From Tritrichomonas musculus (taxonomy: Eukaryota > Parabasalia > Tritrichomonadida > Tritrichomonadidae): a stretch of DNA of 64,000 nt. The position numbers were made by a program, and so were the translations under genes. Of the stretch, positions 1-11,122 are shown in pieces (position 1 is the stretch's first letter; every line of letters begins with the position of its first letter). The notes under the pieces are model-generated. The model was not told where the DNA came from and did not search any database. It saw nothing but the letters and a program-made list of their open reading frames with translations. The stretch covers positions 9,610,001 to 9,674,000 of the forward strand of contig JAPFFF010000001.1 of assembly GCA_039105265.1 (NCBI GenBank). The letters are read 5' to 3'.

Positions 1-1
1 A

Positions 2-3000
2 GAAGAGGAGGAAGAGGAAGAAGAAGAAGTTATTGATGACGAAGAATTGTTTGATAACAGCATCACAATCACAAGTTCATCAGCGAAAAAACAAGGTTCA
101 TCTGAATTTCCATTCTCGTCAAAGAATTGCCCATCTATTTGGGAAGTTCCAAACCTGAAACATTGTTCATACATAGATACTGGCTCTAAATATGTCACGC
201 AACCATTTTTCAAATGTTTAACATGCAACTTCTCTTCAAATGAAGGTTGTTGTGAATTTTGCGCAATTCATTGTCATAAAGGGCACAAGATTTACTTTGA
301 TTCAGCTGGTGGTTGTTATTGTGATTGTTTTGCAGATCCTTCAAGATGCGTATCAAATCCAGATCATGCCAATTTCACTCATAGTCATCGTTTTGGTACT
401 GGATTCTCTTTTGGATCACCATCTCCAAGTCGTACTGGCGCGTTTGGAAGTGCAAGTAGCAGTTTTCGATCACATCTTTCAAGTCCATCAAAAAGTGACT
501 TAAATGCTGTTTCAAATCAAGGAAATGTTAAAGTTAGTTTGAGTTCGAAATGTATTTTAGATTTCTTCTTGAAGATTGCCAGAGCCAACTTTGATGATAA
601 TGAGCTTAATTCCATTCGTCTTAAGCAATTGAAATCAATGAAAGGATTCAATCAATTTAATTTATTACCACAGTTTGTTTTGCCTTCTTCACCATCTTTC
701 CAAGTATTTAGAAAAAGGATTTCAAAAGTGAAAAATTTCTCAATTCTACTTGATAAGCGATCTAGTTTCAAAGATCTATCACTTGTTTGTAACGCTGGAA
801 ATGATATTATTTGCTACACAAACGGATCTTCTCTATTTGCTTCTCCTTTGTCTGATCAAATGCAAAGACAAGGTGGACGAGGTGGCTTATTCAATGCTTT
901 TACAGCTCCACCCAATTTGCCAACCAACAATGCCAATCTTTTATTTAATGAGTGCATCTACGGTGTCATCTCTTCAGGTGACTCTCTTGTTGCCTGTCTT
1001 TGTGACACAGTCATCCATGTTGTCAAAGTTATAGATCAATCAATCCAAGAAAATGACAATGGCAACAATGAAAATAACAATAATGATAACATCAATAATA
1101 ATGATGATGGTAATGATGCGCAGCATGCAGAAGAACTTGATCTGACACTTCAAGAGATTCAAGATTTGCTTGAAATTGAGGAGCAAATTGACAACACCCA
1201 ACAACAACAAGAAGATCAGAATCAGCAAGGTCCAATAAATGATCTTGATCGGATTCAGCCACAAAATCTAAGCTTCCGGCAACGAATTCAGCGTCTCAAT
1301 GAAAGAAATCCGCAAAGAAATGAAGCTCGGCAACAAGGCCAAACATCGAACCTTAAGATTGAAGTTGTTGCTAGCATAACAGCTCCTAAATTATCTTTAT
1401 CAACATCTTTTTCATCATTATCGTCTCTTCATCTACAAACTCCAATTTTCATTGACACATTTTTTGTTAGCAAATCAACATTGATTGTCCTTACATCGAG
1501 TAACATAGCAACTTACAGTCTCCCTTCAGGTTCCCAATTGTCTCTTGTGCAAACGGACAGGATTCCATTCTGTTCTATTTCTCTGTTTAATTACCAAAAT
1601 AAAAGATACATTCTTGCTGGCAACATCCAAGGACAGTTGATTGTTTATCTTCTTTCTGAAAACGGCAATATCACATTTGATCATTTTGTTGGAATTGACC
1701 TTCCAACGGCTCCTATTGTCGTTTCATCATTAATTGAAGATGATTTGATTTTTATATCAACTGAGCAATTTCCTCTTCAATGTTGTCATTCAGCAAGCCT
1801 TTTCAAGTCACAATCAATTATATCAATTGATGGAATAACGTCTTCTGTCTCTTTGAAGGCAAAATATAAGACTAATGGAAATGATTTCATTTTATTGTTC
1901 ACTAAAACTAAAAATGGTGGAATTGTTAGTGTCGAATTTACATCTAACATGTTTGTATATTCAAGCTTAAATGATGAAGTAATCCCAGAAGACTTCCAAC
2001 AACCTGCATTCCTTGGTTCGTTTATTTCGAGTGAAGGTTTTTATGTATCTTCGCCAGATGGAATCTTTTTCAAAGCAGCACTCAATCAAAATAGAGATAA
2101 GCCCTTAAATAGACTGCCTAATTTTGGAGAAAGAATTAGTGAAGTTGGTAAGGGACATAGTGATGTGGTTCCAATTACTTTTTGGTCACGAACTATAAAC
2201 AATTCAAGTGATTTTATTCGACTTTACGCAAATGATGTTGATGATGTTTCATCATTACTCAATGATCGTACTTTGAACGTACCCCAGAGCTCATCAATTA
2301 GGTTCACGGCTCAACCTATGAGTGAAGAATATACAATTGTTGGAATACGAATCTTTTCTGCTTTATCATCTTCATCGTTGGGTGGAAGAACTGTTGAAAT
2401 GAATAATAGAAGTTATACTTTAACTAGTGATATTCCTACTTGCATTCCATTAAAACCAGAAGAAGTTCACCCAGGCGCATCAGTAACATTTACAATCCTC
2501 TCTGGAAGTGGGATGATGATTTTAAGGAAAATTAATGTGCACTGCATGTTAACTTCCGAACTTACAATACCTCGGACCCGACCCAAGCAGCCTAAATTCG
2601 ACTGGATTTTGGAATCTACAAACATATTCGACTTCTGTGCTAGTTCTTTAGACGAACTTCCAAAAGAAGACGAAAAGGTACAAATCGAACTTAATTTGGC
2701 CAAAGGTTTTAACGATGATGGTTCAATTGGAGAAGAATACTTGCATGATTTAATAGTATTGATGTATGAATGCCCACAAGTTTCAATCCAGTCGAGATTT
2801 TTGTTAGCAAGGATGAAGTTTGATCATCAAGTTGCTCAAAAGATATGGGCTGACGCCATTTGTGAAGTGGCTAAAAATAAGAAAGTTCATAGCTCACAAA
2901 CTAATTTATTATGGAGAGATTTCACCTTACTTGATTCAAAATATAGAGATGATATTCAAAATGTTGTTTGGAGTAATATTAACGAACAAAGCGGACTTTC

Positions 3001-3025
3001 ATGTTTATTATCAGCATTCTATTAA
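2..3025 (+). CDS. UBR-box zinc-finger protein (UBR4/calossin-like), 5' end outside window
   Basis: The frame is open from base 2, so the true start lies upstream; the first visible residues are an acidic Glu run. A UBR box follows at about bases 160-350: Cys and His ligands in the order HC, CLTC, CCEFC, HCHKGH, CYCDC, the zinc cluster that reads N-degrons in UBR E3 ligases. The remaining ~880 residues are beta-rich and resemble a degenerate propeller region, interrupted by an Asn/Asp/Gln-rich stretch at bases 1050-1240. No RING or HECT domain is visible before the stop. In UBR4 the box likewise sits inside a very long protein with no RING. I infer an N-recognin or ubiquitin-ligase scaffold in the cytosol. 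The UBR box is clear; the UBR4 assignment is moderate. Confidence 0.8.
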   Translation, partial: EEEEEEEEEVIDDEELFDNSITITSSSAKKQGSSEFPFSSKNCPSIWEVPNLKHCSYIDTGSKYVTQPFFKCLTCNFSSNEGCCEFCAIHCHKGHKIYFDSAGGCYCDCFADPSRCVSNPDHANFTHSHRFGTGFSFGSPSPSRTGAFGSASSSFRSHLSSPSKSDLNAVSNQGNVKVSLSSKCILDFFLKIARANFDDNELNSIRLKQLKSMKGFNQFNLLPQFVLPSSPSFQVFRKRISKVKNFSILLDKRSSFKDLSLVCNAGNDIICYTNGSSLFASPLSDQMQRQGGRGGLFNAFTAPPNLPTNNANLLFNECIYGVISSGDSLVACLCDTVIHVVKVIDQSIQENDNGNNENNNNDNINNNDDGNDAQHAEELDLTLQEIQDLLEIEEQIDNTQQQQEDQNQQGPINDLDRIQPQNLSFRQRIQRLNERNPQRNEARQQGQTSNLKIEVVASITAPKLSLSTSFSSLSSLHLQTPIFIDTFFVSKSTLIVLTSSNIATYSLPSGSQLSLVQTDRIPFCSISLFNYQNKRYILAGNIQGQLIVYLLSENGNITFDHFVGIDLPTAPIVVSSLIEDDLIFISTEQFPLQCCHSASLFKSQSIISIDGITSSVSLKAKYKTNGNDFILLFTKTKNGGIVSVEFTSNMFVYSSLNDEVIPEDFQQPAFLGSFISSEGFYVSSPDGIFFKAALNQNRDKPLNRLPNFGERISEVGKGHSDVVPITFWSRTINNSSDFIRLYANDVDDVSSLLNDRTLNVPQSSSIRFTAQPMSEEYTIVGIRIFSALSSSSLGGRTVEMNNRSYTLTSDIPTCIPLKPEEVHPGASVTFTILSGSGMMILRKINVHCMLTSELTIPRTRPKQPKFDWILESTNIFDFCASSLDELPKEDEKVQIELNLAKGFNDDGSIGEEYLHDLIVLMYECPQVSIQSRFLLARMKFDHQVAQKIWADAICEVAKNKKVHSSQTNLLWRDFTLLDSKYRDDIQNVVWSNINEQSGLSCLLSAFY

Positions 3026-3127
3026 TAAAAATGATTATCTCTATTCAAATTATTAATTTTAAGGAAAAAAATTGAAATGTAATTAAAAATCATATATTTA
3101 TAAGAATTATTTAACACAATAATAATA

Positions 3128-3561
3128 TTACAATAAATGTTCAATCAGCTCATCTCCTGATACGCATGGCTTAATTTGGAAGAACTTGTAAGGGAATTTG
3201 TCCTTTATTTCTGGTAGATCAGGCGAGCTTTCTCTCATCGAATTAAGTGAATTCTTGAAAGCATTATAAGCAGTTGTTAAGTTTGAATTCTTGATTGAAG
3301 ACGAAACTTCATTTCCACTTGAATCGAAGTTTGTCCACGTGATCATGAACTTCGTCTTGCCTGCCGATATAGACGCCGAAAGAGAAACGCAAAGAGAGTT
3401 TGGATGGTCATCTGGATCGAAATCAGTGTCGTTGTTAACTTCCTTGCCACTTTTTGTTATTACAACATTTATGCAAGATTTGTTTGGAATATAAGCAATG
3501 GTGAAGCCATCTGGAAGATTAATTGGTACCATTTCAGAACTTTGTTTCGCTGCTGTTTGCT

Positions 3562-3596
<35 letters not shown>

Positions 3597-6469
3597 TGTT
3601 GTTGTTGCTGCTGCTGTTGTTGTTGTTGCTGCTGCTGTTGTTGTTGTGGAGGAGGAGGTGGCGGTGGAGGTGGAGATCGTGGTGGTTGTTGATTGGTTGG
3701 ATTTGAAAGTTTTGGTGGTGATCTTAATAATTGAGGTTTATCTGTATTTTTATCAGTTAATGGTTCTGATGATTTTGGTTGGAAAAGTAGATTTGATCTT
3801 GATGATGCTTGTTGACTTTCTGTTTGATTTATAATTTTTGTGGTATCTTCATTTTGTCTTTGTTGTTGATGCTGAGTAGCCTGCTGTAAAGTTGGTCTCT
3901 GTTGCTGCTGAATAGTTTGTTGCTGTTGTACTTGTCTCTGTTGCTGCTGTTGTTGAGTAGGTAGTGGTAAAGTTGGTCTCTGTTGTTGTTGCTGCTGCTG
4001 GATAGTTTGCTGTTGTGGTATTTGTCTCTGTTGTTGCTGCTGAGTAACATGTGGCTGTTGTATTTGACTTTGTTGTGCTTGGGTAGCTTGCGAATAGGTT
4101 GGTCTCTGTTGTTGTGTTTGAGCAACTTGTGGTATAGATATTCTCTGTTGTTGCTGTTGTTGCTGTATGTTTTGTCTTTGCTGCATTATTTGCTTTTGCT
4201 GAAGAATTGAATTTGAAAATTGTGATAAGTAAGTTGTATGTTGGACGTTTGTTGTTCTTTGCTGTCCTATCTGATTTGATTGCATAGATGGGGGGATGTT
4301 TGGATTGGTTTGATTTTGTGATGATTGAATTATATTTTTCTGTTGTTGAATAGCTTGCTGTTGTCTTAATTTTTGTTGGTCCTGCTGAGCTTGTTGGGCC
4401 AGTTGCTTTCTTTTATTATATTCTTCTTCGGTAAGAAATACTGTTTTGTAAGTAATTTCAGCATTTTCTCTCGCTTTTGGTTGATTGTCATTCGTAGGGA
4501 AAAGTCTCAATCCGCGAAGCTCTTCTTCCGGAATGAGAGATTCATCGATGCCAAGTGGAAATTTTTTGACTGAATTTGTGATATTGAAAACTGTAGAGAG
4601 TTTTTCTGGATTTGCTCTTGAAAATTCTTGGTAGAATGGGTCTGGTAGAGTTCGCCTCTTCATATCTGATTCGGTTTTTGGCTTCATACTGTAAATCTTA
4701 TTTGCTTTTGAATAGATTTCTTCTACATCGCTTTTACTAAATGTTATTTCAGAAACTGTTGCTGTTGTTGGAGTTGAGGCTCCTGATTTCTGTGATGGTA
4801 AAGATGAAGACTTTTGTGGGCCTAAATTTGTATTAGGAGTTGCTTGTACAGTTGATGCTGCTGTAGAAATTGATTGAGTATCTGGTGTTGGCTTAAAAAC
4901 ATGTTTTGAAACTGTTACCGATATAGGAATTGATTTTGAAATTGGTGCTACATTAGAAACAGAATTTAGAGTTGATGCTTTATTAGAAACCGAATTTGTG
5001 TTTGCTGTTGAATTAGAAGCTTGGTTTGAAACAGTTGCTGCATTAGAAGTAGATTGGGTATTTGTATTAATATTAGATGTTGACTTTTGAGCTGTGTCTG
5101 CATTTAAAACTGTTTTTGAACTATCAGATGTTTTAGAAATTGGTTGTGGATTTATTGATGCAGTTGAAACTTGTTTTTGATCGTTGCTATCTAAAGAAAT
5201 TGGTTTCTGCTGTTTAATATTTGAATTTACTTTCTCCTCTGCTGTTGATTTTTCTTGAACATCAACAGCTAAGAGTGCGTCGGCAATCTGATTAATCCTC
5301 TCAATCCTAATGTCAATATCATGTAAAAATTTAAATTCAGCATAATTTTCATTTGATATAGGAAATGGAAAAGAAAGCCGTTCTTTACTTTTGAGTGTTT
5401 CATAAAGCGTCAAAAACTCATGGAAATTATCCGTCGGCTGATTTTTGGTAAGTTGGTTAAAAAGTTCGACTGGATGATGAAGACCATATTTTGATGTGAA
5501 TTTAATCAAAACTTCATCTTGAGTGCTTGTCCACCACTCTGGGAATTTGCTTTTAGGCAAATTAGCCGAATCTAGATATTCTGACATTTTGATTTTTTTC
5601 GGAAATGATGTAAGAGCTTTTCGAAGTTTTTTGAAAAAGCAAAATCGTTGAGAAATAAAATAAATGGCGCTATTTGGAATTAAATTAATTTTTTTGTCGT
5701 ATTCATAAGTACCACCATCTTGTTTAATCTTAATAATGATATCGCTCAAAATGTCTGTATTAAAATTAAGATCATTAATATATGAATTGCATTTTAATAA
5801 AAGCGAGCATATAAATTGTTCAATTGTTGAAATTGACACATTGTCCATTTTACTTTTCTTTCGAATATCTTTAATTGATTTCTTATAATTTATTAAAATA
5901 GAATTTTTATCATTAGGATCAAAAGTTTTTTTTAAAGTTTGCTTTGAATCTGAAACAAAGCCATAATTAGCGATAAAAAATAGCAATTGTTTAATTTGGT
6001 GTACTGTTAATATTTTGGTGCATTCAACTTCAGGGATTTCATTTGAATCAAGATGGTCAAATTGAAGTTTGTATCGGTCTAAAAATTGTTGATATCCTGG
6101 GGCTTCGACGCTTTTTGGATCAAAATCTTTTGGGATTATAAGTGCGCTAATTTCATATATTAAAAGGTCTCTTCTTGCAGCAAGCCAATCTCGATTTGGT
6201 ATCATCAATTCACTTATTTTAATTTTAACTTTGTTTGAATTATTTGGCGTTTTAATTCTCTCGATAGCACTTTCAAAATTGTCGATTCCATCCTCAAATA
6301 AAGAATAAATTAGTATTAAGTCTTGTTTGAAAGACCAATACGTTGGTGATGGCATTGATGTGCAAACACGTAAATTGATTGGAATATCATTATTCGAAAT
6401 ATATTTAGCAACTTTTTGTAATAAAAATAATTTTCGTTGATGAGCATTAGAGGAATCAGAATTCTGCAT
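3128..6469 (-). CDS. Gln-rich protein with SANT-like segments
   Basis: About 1113 residues from the first ATG at 6469; the frame is open further up only through a TTG. Two W-rich segments near residues 50-85 (YWSFKQDLILIYSLFEDG) and 305-340 (WWTSTQDEVLIKFTSKYG) resemble the SANT-like helices in the C-terminal halves of CHD chromatin remodellers, but there is no helicase domain. The middle is Ser/Thr/Asn-rich. Residues ~690-990 are dominated by Gln, ending in a proline run followed by a nearly pure Gln tract of more than 30 residues (bases 3541-3651). A folded tail of ~120 residues follows. I infer a nuclear or transcription-associated role from composition and the SANT-like segments only. It converges with the UBR-box gene, leaving ~100 bases between stops. 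Confidence 0.72.
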
Positions 6470-6490
6470 TTTTTCTCCTAAACGGCTATT

Positions 6491-6496
6491 ATTGAA
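6491..6496 (-). promoter_or_regulatory. Initiator-like TTCAAT before the Gln-rich gene
   Basis: Read on the minus strand, TTCAATAATAG lies 22-27 bases before the ATG at 6469, and a CCTTTT string (like trichomonad motif M5) lies a few bases further up. Trichomonad genes use an initiator around TCA(+1) with very short leaders. It is a motif match only. Confidence 0.4.
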
Positions 6497-6864
6497 ATAT
6501 TTCAAAAGGACGGTGTTTAGTCCTTTTTATTTTACCATTAAAAGCGGTTTTTTTGAAAAGGTATTCACATTTATTTTGAACGACGGTTAACTCGGTATCT
6601 AGTAATTCGATTAACAATATTTTGATATCAAATTTTTGATTATGTTTAAGAGAATGTATTAAAAATACTTAAATACAATTTTTTGCAAGTTTTCGAAAAA
6701 TTGAATATTATCAGCAATTTCATCAAAAATCTATATTTTTTCTTATATTTAAGATTGCTAAAGCTTATTTAATGATATAGCAAGCAAGTGATGGAAAATA
6801 TCAATTTTTAATTCATAAAAAATTGATTTTTTATAAAAATTCGTACGTTAAAAGGTTATAAAAC

Positions 6865-7218
6865 GTGCTTTCAATAGACCCGGAGCATTTCAGAAGACCC
6901 GGAGCATTTCAGAAGACCCGGAGCAAGGTCAATTTAGCATAAATTGGCCATGATTTGATCGTTTTTTTATAAAAAAGAAAACCAAATATGATCAGAAATA
7001 TTTCGATCAGAATTTTTTTATTTTTCACTATTTTACAAATATATCCAAATCAAAAAAGTAAAGCAAATAATATTTAACAAAAATTATAATGTAAAATAAT
7101 AATTTTTATATAATTTATCATCAAGTATTAAATAAAATAATTAAATTGTATGAAAAATAATAATAATAAAATTTAGTGCTACGGGTCTATTGAAATGGTA
7201 TGGGTCAATTGAAAGCAC
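6865..7218. mobile_element. Short element with GTGCTTTCAAT terminal inverted repeats
   Basis: The left end reads GTGCTTTCAATAGACCCGG and the right end, reverse-complemented, reads GTGCTTTCAATTGACCCA, then continues CATTTCAATAGACCCGTAGCA. The left arm contains a 19-bp tandem repeat (6877-6926, about 2.6 copies of GACCCGGAGCATTTCAGAA). The interior is AT-rich with no gene. It is probably a non-autonomous DNA transposon. No convincing target duplication was seen. Confidence 0.55.
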
Positions 7219-7221
7219 CTT

Positions 7222-8318
7222 AGAGGTGCGGACACGGTGAAGTGAAATAGATTCTCTCCAAAATTGGTATACAATCATTATTTTTTATAAGGATTAAAAA
7301 TATATTAATTTTATTAAATTTCGTTCCGCCGATGCAGCTGTGGAATATTACATTTTTTTTTCTGAGAAATAAATATGTAAACTATTGAAAATATTTTATC
7401 TCTTCGTAAACTATTGAAATAGATAAATTGACTATTAAATCTCTTATTTTTGCGTTTAAAATGATAAAAATGTTATATTTTTATTTTATATGTTATTTAA
7501 AAATATTTATATCATTCATAATCCACATAACTTCAAAATTGGATGAAAAAGTATTCAATTTTCAATTTTTTAAAAAATGAGAAAAAAAATTTAGCAGATT
7601 TTATATAAAAAAGTACTAAAAGAATTATTAATTTTTTTATATTATTATTATTTATTTAATTTAAAATTTATATATCAAATATTATTATCACCTTTCAATA
7701 TTAATTAAAAAGATAATGATTTATTTAACTATTCTCTCAAAATAAAATGGATTAATTCAAATATTAAATTGATGCTTCAATTATATTCAAAATAAAATAA
7801 ATTTTCTGAACTAATAAATTGATCGGAAAAACTATTACAAAAATCGATCTCCACAGCTGAATCATCGGAATTTATTAATATCATTAATTAGAAATATTTT
7901 TATTATAGCAAGTATCAAAACTATATAAGAGTGAATAAATCAAAAATATTAGTTCTATGATGTATTTGCCTAAATAAAAAATCATAAAATTAATTAAAAT
8001 ATATTTTTCTCATAATATATATAATTTTCACAAAATTAAAGTTTATAGTAAATATAATAATATAATATAATTTAATGTAATATACATTTTGTTTTCATGT
8101 ATTGCCCATATGTCGAGATAGCTGTTTTTCAACGGATGATTTAAATTGAATTTTTAGACATCAATATCTAGCATCTCAACTTATAAGTAGATTTATATAA
8201 ATATTTAAATATTTTAAAATAACATGTAATAAGTATATTATATATTTATTCTTATATTTCAAAAGATATAAGTATTTTAATAATTCAAAATTTTAGTGAA
8301 GTCAGCGTCCGCACCTCT
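7222..8318. mobile_element. 1.1-kb non-autonomous element with AGAGGTGCGGAC ends
   Basis: AGAGGTGCGGAC at 7222-7233 is the exact inverse of GTCCGCACCTCT at 8307-8318. A second inverted pair lies inside: CAGCTGTGGA at 7335-7344 and its complement at 7850-7859, each with a CCGATG-type flank. There is no coding region. The right end coincides with the point where the dispersed repeat resumes (8319), which supports 8318 as a true element boundary. Confidence 0.5.
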
Positions 8319-8458
8319 GGATATTTTCAAATAAATATGTAGTTTCTGAATAATTCTCTTATAATTTGTTATTATTTCAAAACATTTCATTCATAAGATA
8401 TTATTATATAAAATAATACAAAATGGAATAAATCCCAACTGTCGATTTTGAGAAAAAG

Positions 8459-9239
8459 ATGAGTAGGCCATCCATGACTTTTACCTGTTATTTTATATTT
8501 AGATATAAACTGGTTCTCAACGGTTGTACAAGTATTTGAGAGGAATTCAAATTTCGTATTTGAAATTTCGTTAATATCTAAATTTATAATGAATATTTAT
8601 TTTATATACTTTCATAATTAACAATATAATGTTTGATTAGTTATAATGATTAAATAAGTTATTTAAAATATTGTTAAATTGAGCATTTAATTGCTTTTTT
8701 AAATTTTCTTCAGAAATGAATAAACTTCTATAATGGGTGGGACACTCTTTTTTTGACCTCAAAAAGTTTCAAAATCTCTTCGAATTTTAGGTTTTATTTG
8801 GTGATTTTAATAAATTTTCTTACCCATTTAATAATCTTTAAATTGGTCATTGAAACCAATCAAAAAACTTAATATTCATCGAGTTTTTTTTGACTTCACA
8901 TACTAATAGATCTCTCTTCGTAAGAGATATCCTTCAAAACTACTAATACTATTTGATTTTATACATATGCATTATACATTCTAAAACATAAATATTTATA
9001 ATTACTTTGTAGTTAGTCCAAAAAAGTTAATATAATAATTATTTTTAAGTTTTTTCGATACATGATCTTTTCTAACTTTTTATTTTGTAATATTCGATTT
9101 CTTCTTTTAATGCTCAATAAAATGATATATTTTGTTTGAACATAACTTCAAAGATAAAGTTTAGTTTGAAAAATGAATTCAAAAAGTTGAATTAATAAAC
9201 GGAATGATTCAATTTTCGGCGGTTAGAAAATTAATTTTA
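8459..9239. other. AT-rich intergenic stretch with one dispersed motif
   Basis: No gene is supported. Bases ~8505-8550 (ATAAACTGGTTCTCAACGG and what follows) resemble, in reverse complement, bases ~9935-9985 inside the nested element downstream, so a piece of the same repeat family is present. The rest shows nothing beyond AT-rich sequence. Confidence 0.5.
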
Positions 9240-9319
9240 AACGATCAAACTCAATATTTTTGCTTTAAAATATATTATAAGAATAGGGAATATTATTTAA
9301 AATGAGGTTCGGCCATTTA

Positions 9320-10115
9320 TAAAATCAAAAAATTCAAAATGACCATTTTTTACCCAAATTATTTTTTATGGAAAATAAAATGCGATTATCTAATTCACCT
9401 TTGATGATTTTGATTTTTTAAATAGTAAATTATATGTAGCTATTAAAAATCTATCTAAATATAAAATAACTGGAAAAAGTCTTGGATGGCTTACACATCT
9501 TCTATACAATTTTTGAATGTAGATAAATATAAATTCATAGAAAGAAAATTTTACATCATTCAAATTTTCAAAAGAAAAAATTATAATTGAATTCAAATCA
9601 TTTTTATTTAGTATTCCTTAGAGAAAGCTAATCAGAATCTCGTGTATCATTAGTAAAAATGTTCCAACGCAACAAATAGATGCAAATTACATGGCACTTT
9701 GGAGTAACTCAGAACGTTCCCATGATTAATGATAATCAAATTTCAAATAAATATAGGCTCATTACCAAACTATATAGCAATTCAGCAATACTAGCTTACA
9801 AACTGTCATACATTTCCATTTCTTTTATTATATAAATCAAATCTAATCATAAATTCCTTTTTTTTTATTCTTTTTTATTTAAATATGAAAAAACGGTTGT
9901 ACAACCTAATTGAATTTTGAAAGTAGATAAATGTAAACTTTTGAATATCTCTCAATTAGTTGTACAACCGCTGAGAAGCAGTTTATTTTTAATGGCTATA
10001 TATAATTTACTATTTAAAAAATCCAAATCATCAAAGATAATTTAGATAATCGCATTTTATTTTCAATTAAAAATAATTTGGGTAAAAAATGGTCATTTTG
10101 AATTTTTTGATTTTA
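9320..10115. mobile_element. Nested TA-flanked MITE inside the mariner left end
   Basis: Inverted arms of about 140 bases (9320-9460 and 9978-10115) begin TAAAATCAAAAAATTCAAAA, and both share AAAATGCGATTATCTAA further in. TA dinucleotides flank it at 9318-9319 and 10116-10117. Removing the element and one TA restores the mariner terminal repeat, so the insertion and its age relative to the host element are read directly from sequence. The interior has no gene. A hairpin with CGGTTGTACAAC arms lies near the right arm. Confidence 0.8.
9894..9970. repeat. Hairpin inside the nested MITE
   Basis: CGGTTGTACAACCTAATTGA (9894-9913) pairs with TCAATTAGTTGTACAACCG (9952-9970), with one unpaired base and a 38-base loop. 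It may be a still smaller inserted element or a subterminal structure. Confidence 0.6.
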
Positions 10116-10209
10116 TAAAGTGCTTCCAAAAACGACGATCCACTTCAGATTCACCTTCATGGTTAAATTTTAATTGACCATTAATAAAAAAATAGGTTAA
10201 TTTTTGTGA

Positions 10210-11037
10210 ATGAGTTGTTTTTTTATTGTCTTTTATTCAAATTTTAAAATGAAGGCCAAGATGCCTTCATCAATGACGAAAACGCGATGCGAAATACTTC
10301 AATGGTTAGCAAAAACGTCAAATATCAGCTACATCTCTCGTGAAACAGGACGCAGTCGCACCTTAATACGCAAAGTAAAAAATCAATTAGATCACAATGA
10401 AGATATATTTGAATTACCCAATAAATTAGGTGCACCAATTAAAGTTACAACTGATGTACAAAACGAAATACAGAATTTAACGATGGCAAACAGGAAAATG
10501 TCATCTTTATCAATAGCCAATATCATTTCCCAAAATTCTGATTTTCCAAGTATTTCTCGCTCTTCGGTTAATTCTGTCAGAAATAATTTAGGTTTCAATT
10601 ATTTGCCACCGATACATACGTTTTTAACTACACCAATTCAGAGAGAAAATAGAGTGAAGTTTTGCCAATTCCACATTGATAACAATACATCTTGGGAAAA
10701 CGTTTTATTTACTGATGAATCAATCTTTGAGTTAAACTCGGCCAACAGATGGATTTGGCGTCGGAGAGGCGAAACGTCATCTGATGTATATAACGCGACA
10801 AACAAATTTAATAAAAAAGTAATGGTTTTCGCTGGAATTTCGTCAAAATATACCACGCCACTTATTACAATCCAAGGAACATTAGATTCAATTTCATATG
10901 TCGATGAATGTATAGATCAGTCAGGCTTGATAAGTGGCATGAATGATGCATATGGTCATATGAACTGGGTGCTCATGCAAGATGGCGCCACAGCACATAC
11001 GGTGTCATCAACCATTGAATATTTGGCAGCACTTTAA
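10210..11037 (+). pseudogene. Tc1/mariner transposase, C-terminal third missing
   Basis: A 275-residue frame; a start at the second Met (residue 13, MKAKMPSS) is equally possible. An N-terminal helix-turn-helix region (residues ~25-60) precedes the catalytic core: first Asp at residue 169 in LFTDESIFEL, the WIWRRRGE box typical of the family, and second Asp at residue 258 in MQDGATAH. The family's third acidic residue, in a NSPDLNPIE-type motif roughly 35 residues on, is absent, because the frame runs straight into the right terminal repeat and stops. Family length is usually 330-370 residues. I infer an internal deletion that removed the end of the gene, leaving an inactive enzyme. Confidence 0.85.
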
Positions 11038-11122
11038 ATGGCGGAACCTTATTTTAAATAATATTCCCTATTCAAATAATATATTTTAAAATAAAAATAT
11101 TGAGTTTGATCGTTTATTATTA

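Larger units (their letters stand above)
6572..8458. repeat. Dispersed repeat, copy A, split by a 1.46-kb insertion
   Basis: Bases 6572-6855 and 8319-8458 together match a continuous 425-base repeat at 48541-48965 (copy B), with shared strings such as TTGAATATTATCAGCAA, TTCGTACGTTAAAAGG and ATTTTCAAATAAATATG. In copy B the last two strings adjoin; in copy A they are separated by 6856-8318. Both copies start less than ~110 bases upstream of the ATG of a minus-strand gene. No coding potential or clear terminal inverted repeats were seen. Confidence 0.75.
9240..11114 (+). mobile_element. Tc1/mariner-type transposon, internally deleted and carrying a nested element
   Basis: Terminal inverted repeats start AACGATCAAACTCAATATTT at both ends and each is flanked outside by TA (9238-9239 and 11115-11116), the mariner target duplication. 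The arms run about 80 bases, to GGTTCGGCCATTTA on the left and GGTTCCGCCATTTA on the right. On the left the arm is cut by a second TA-flanked element (9320-10115); beyond it the arm resumes as AAGTGCTTCC, matching AAGTGCTGCC on the right. The transposase gene at 10210-11037 stops inside the right arm and lacks its C-terminal third, so the element cannot be autonomous. Confidence 0.8.

Noticed and set aside
3404-3834. Open frames of almost pure Leu, Val or Cys on the plus strand
   Set aside because: They are other-frame readings of the CAG/CAA glutamine repeat in the minus-strand gene.
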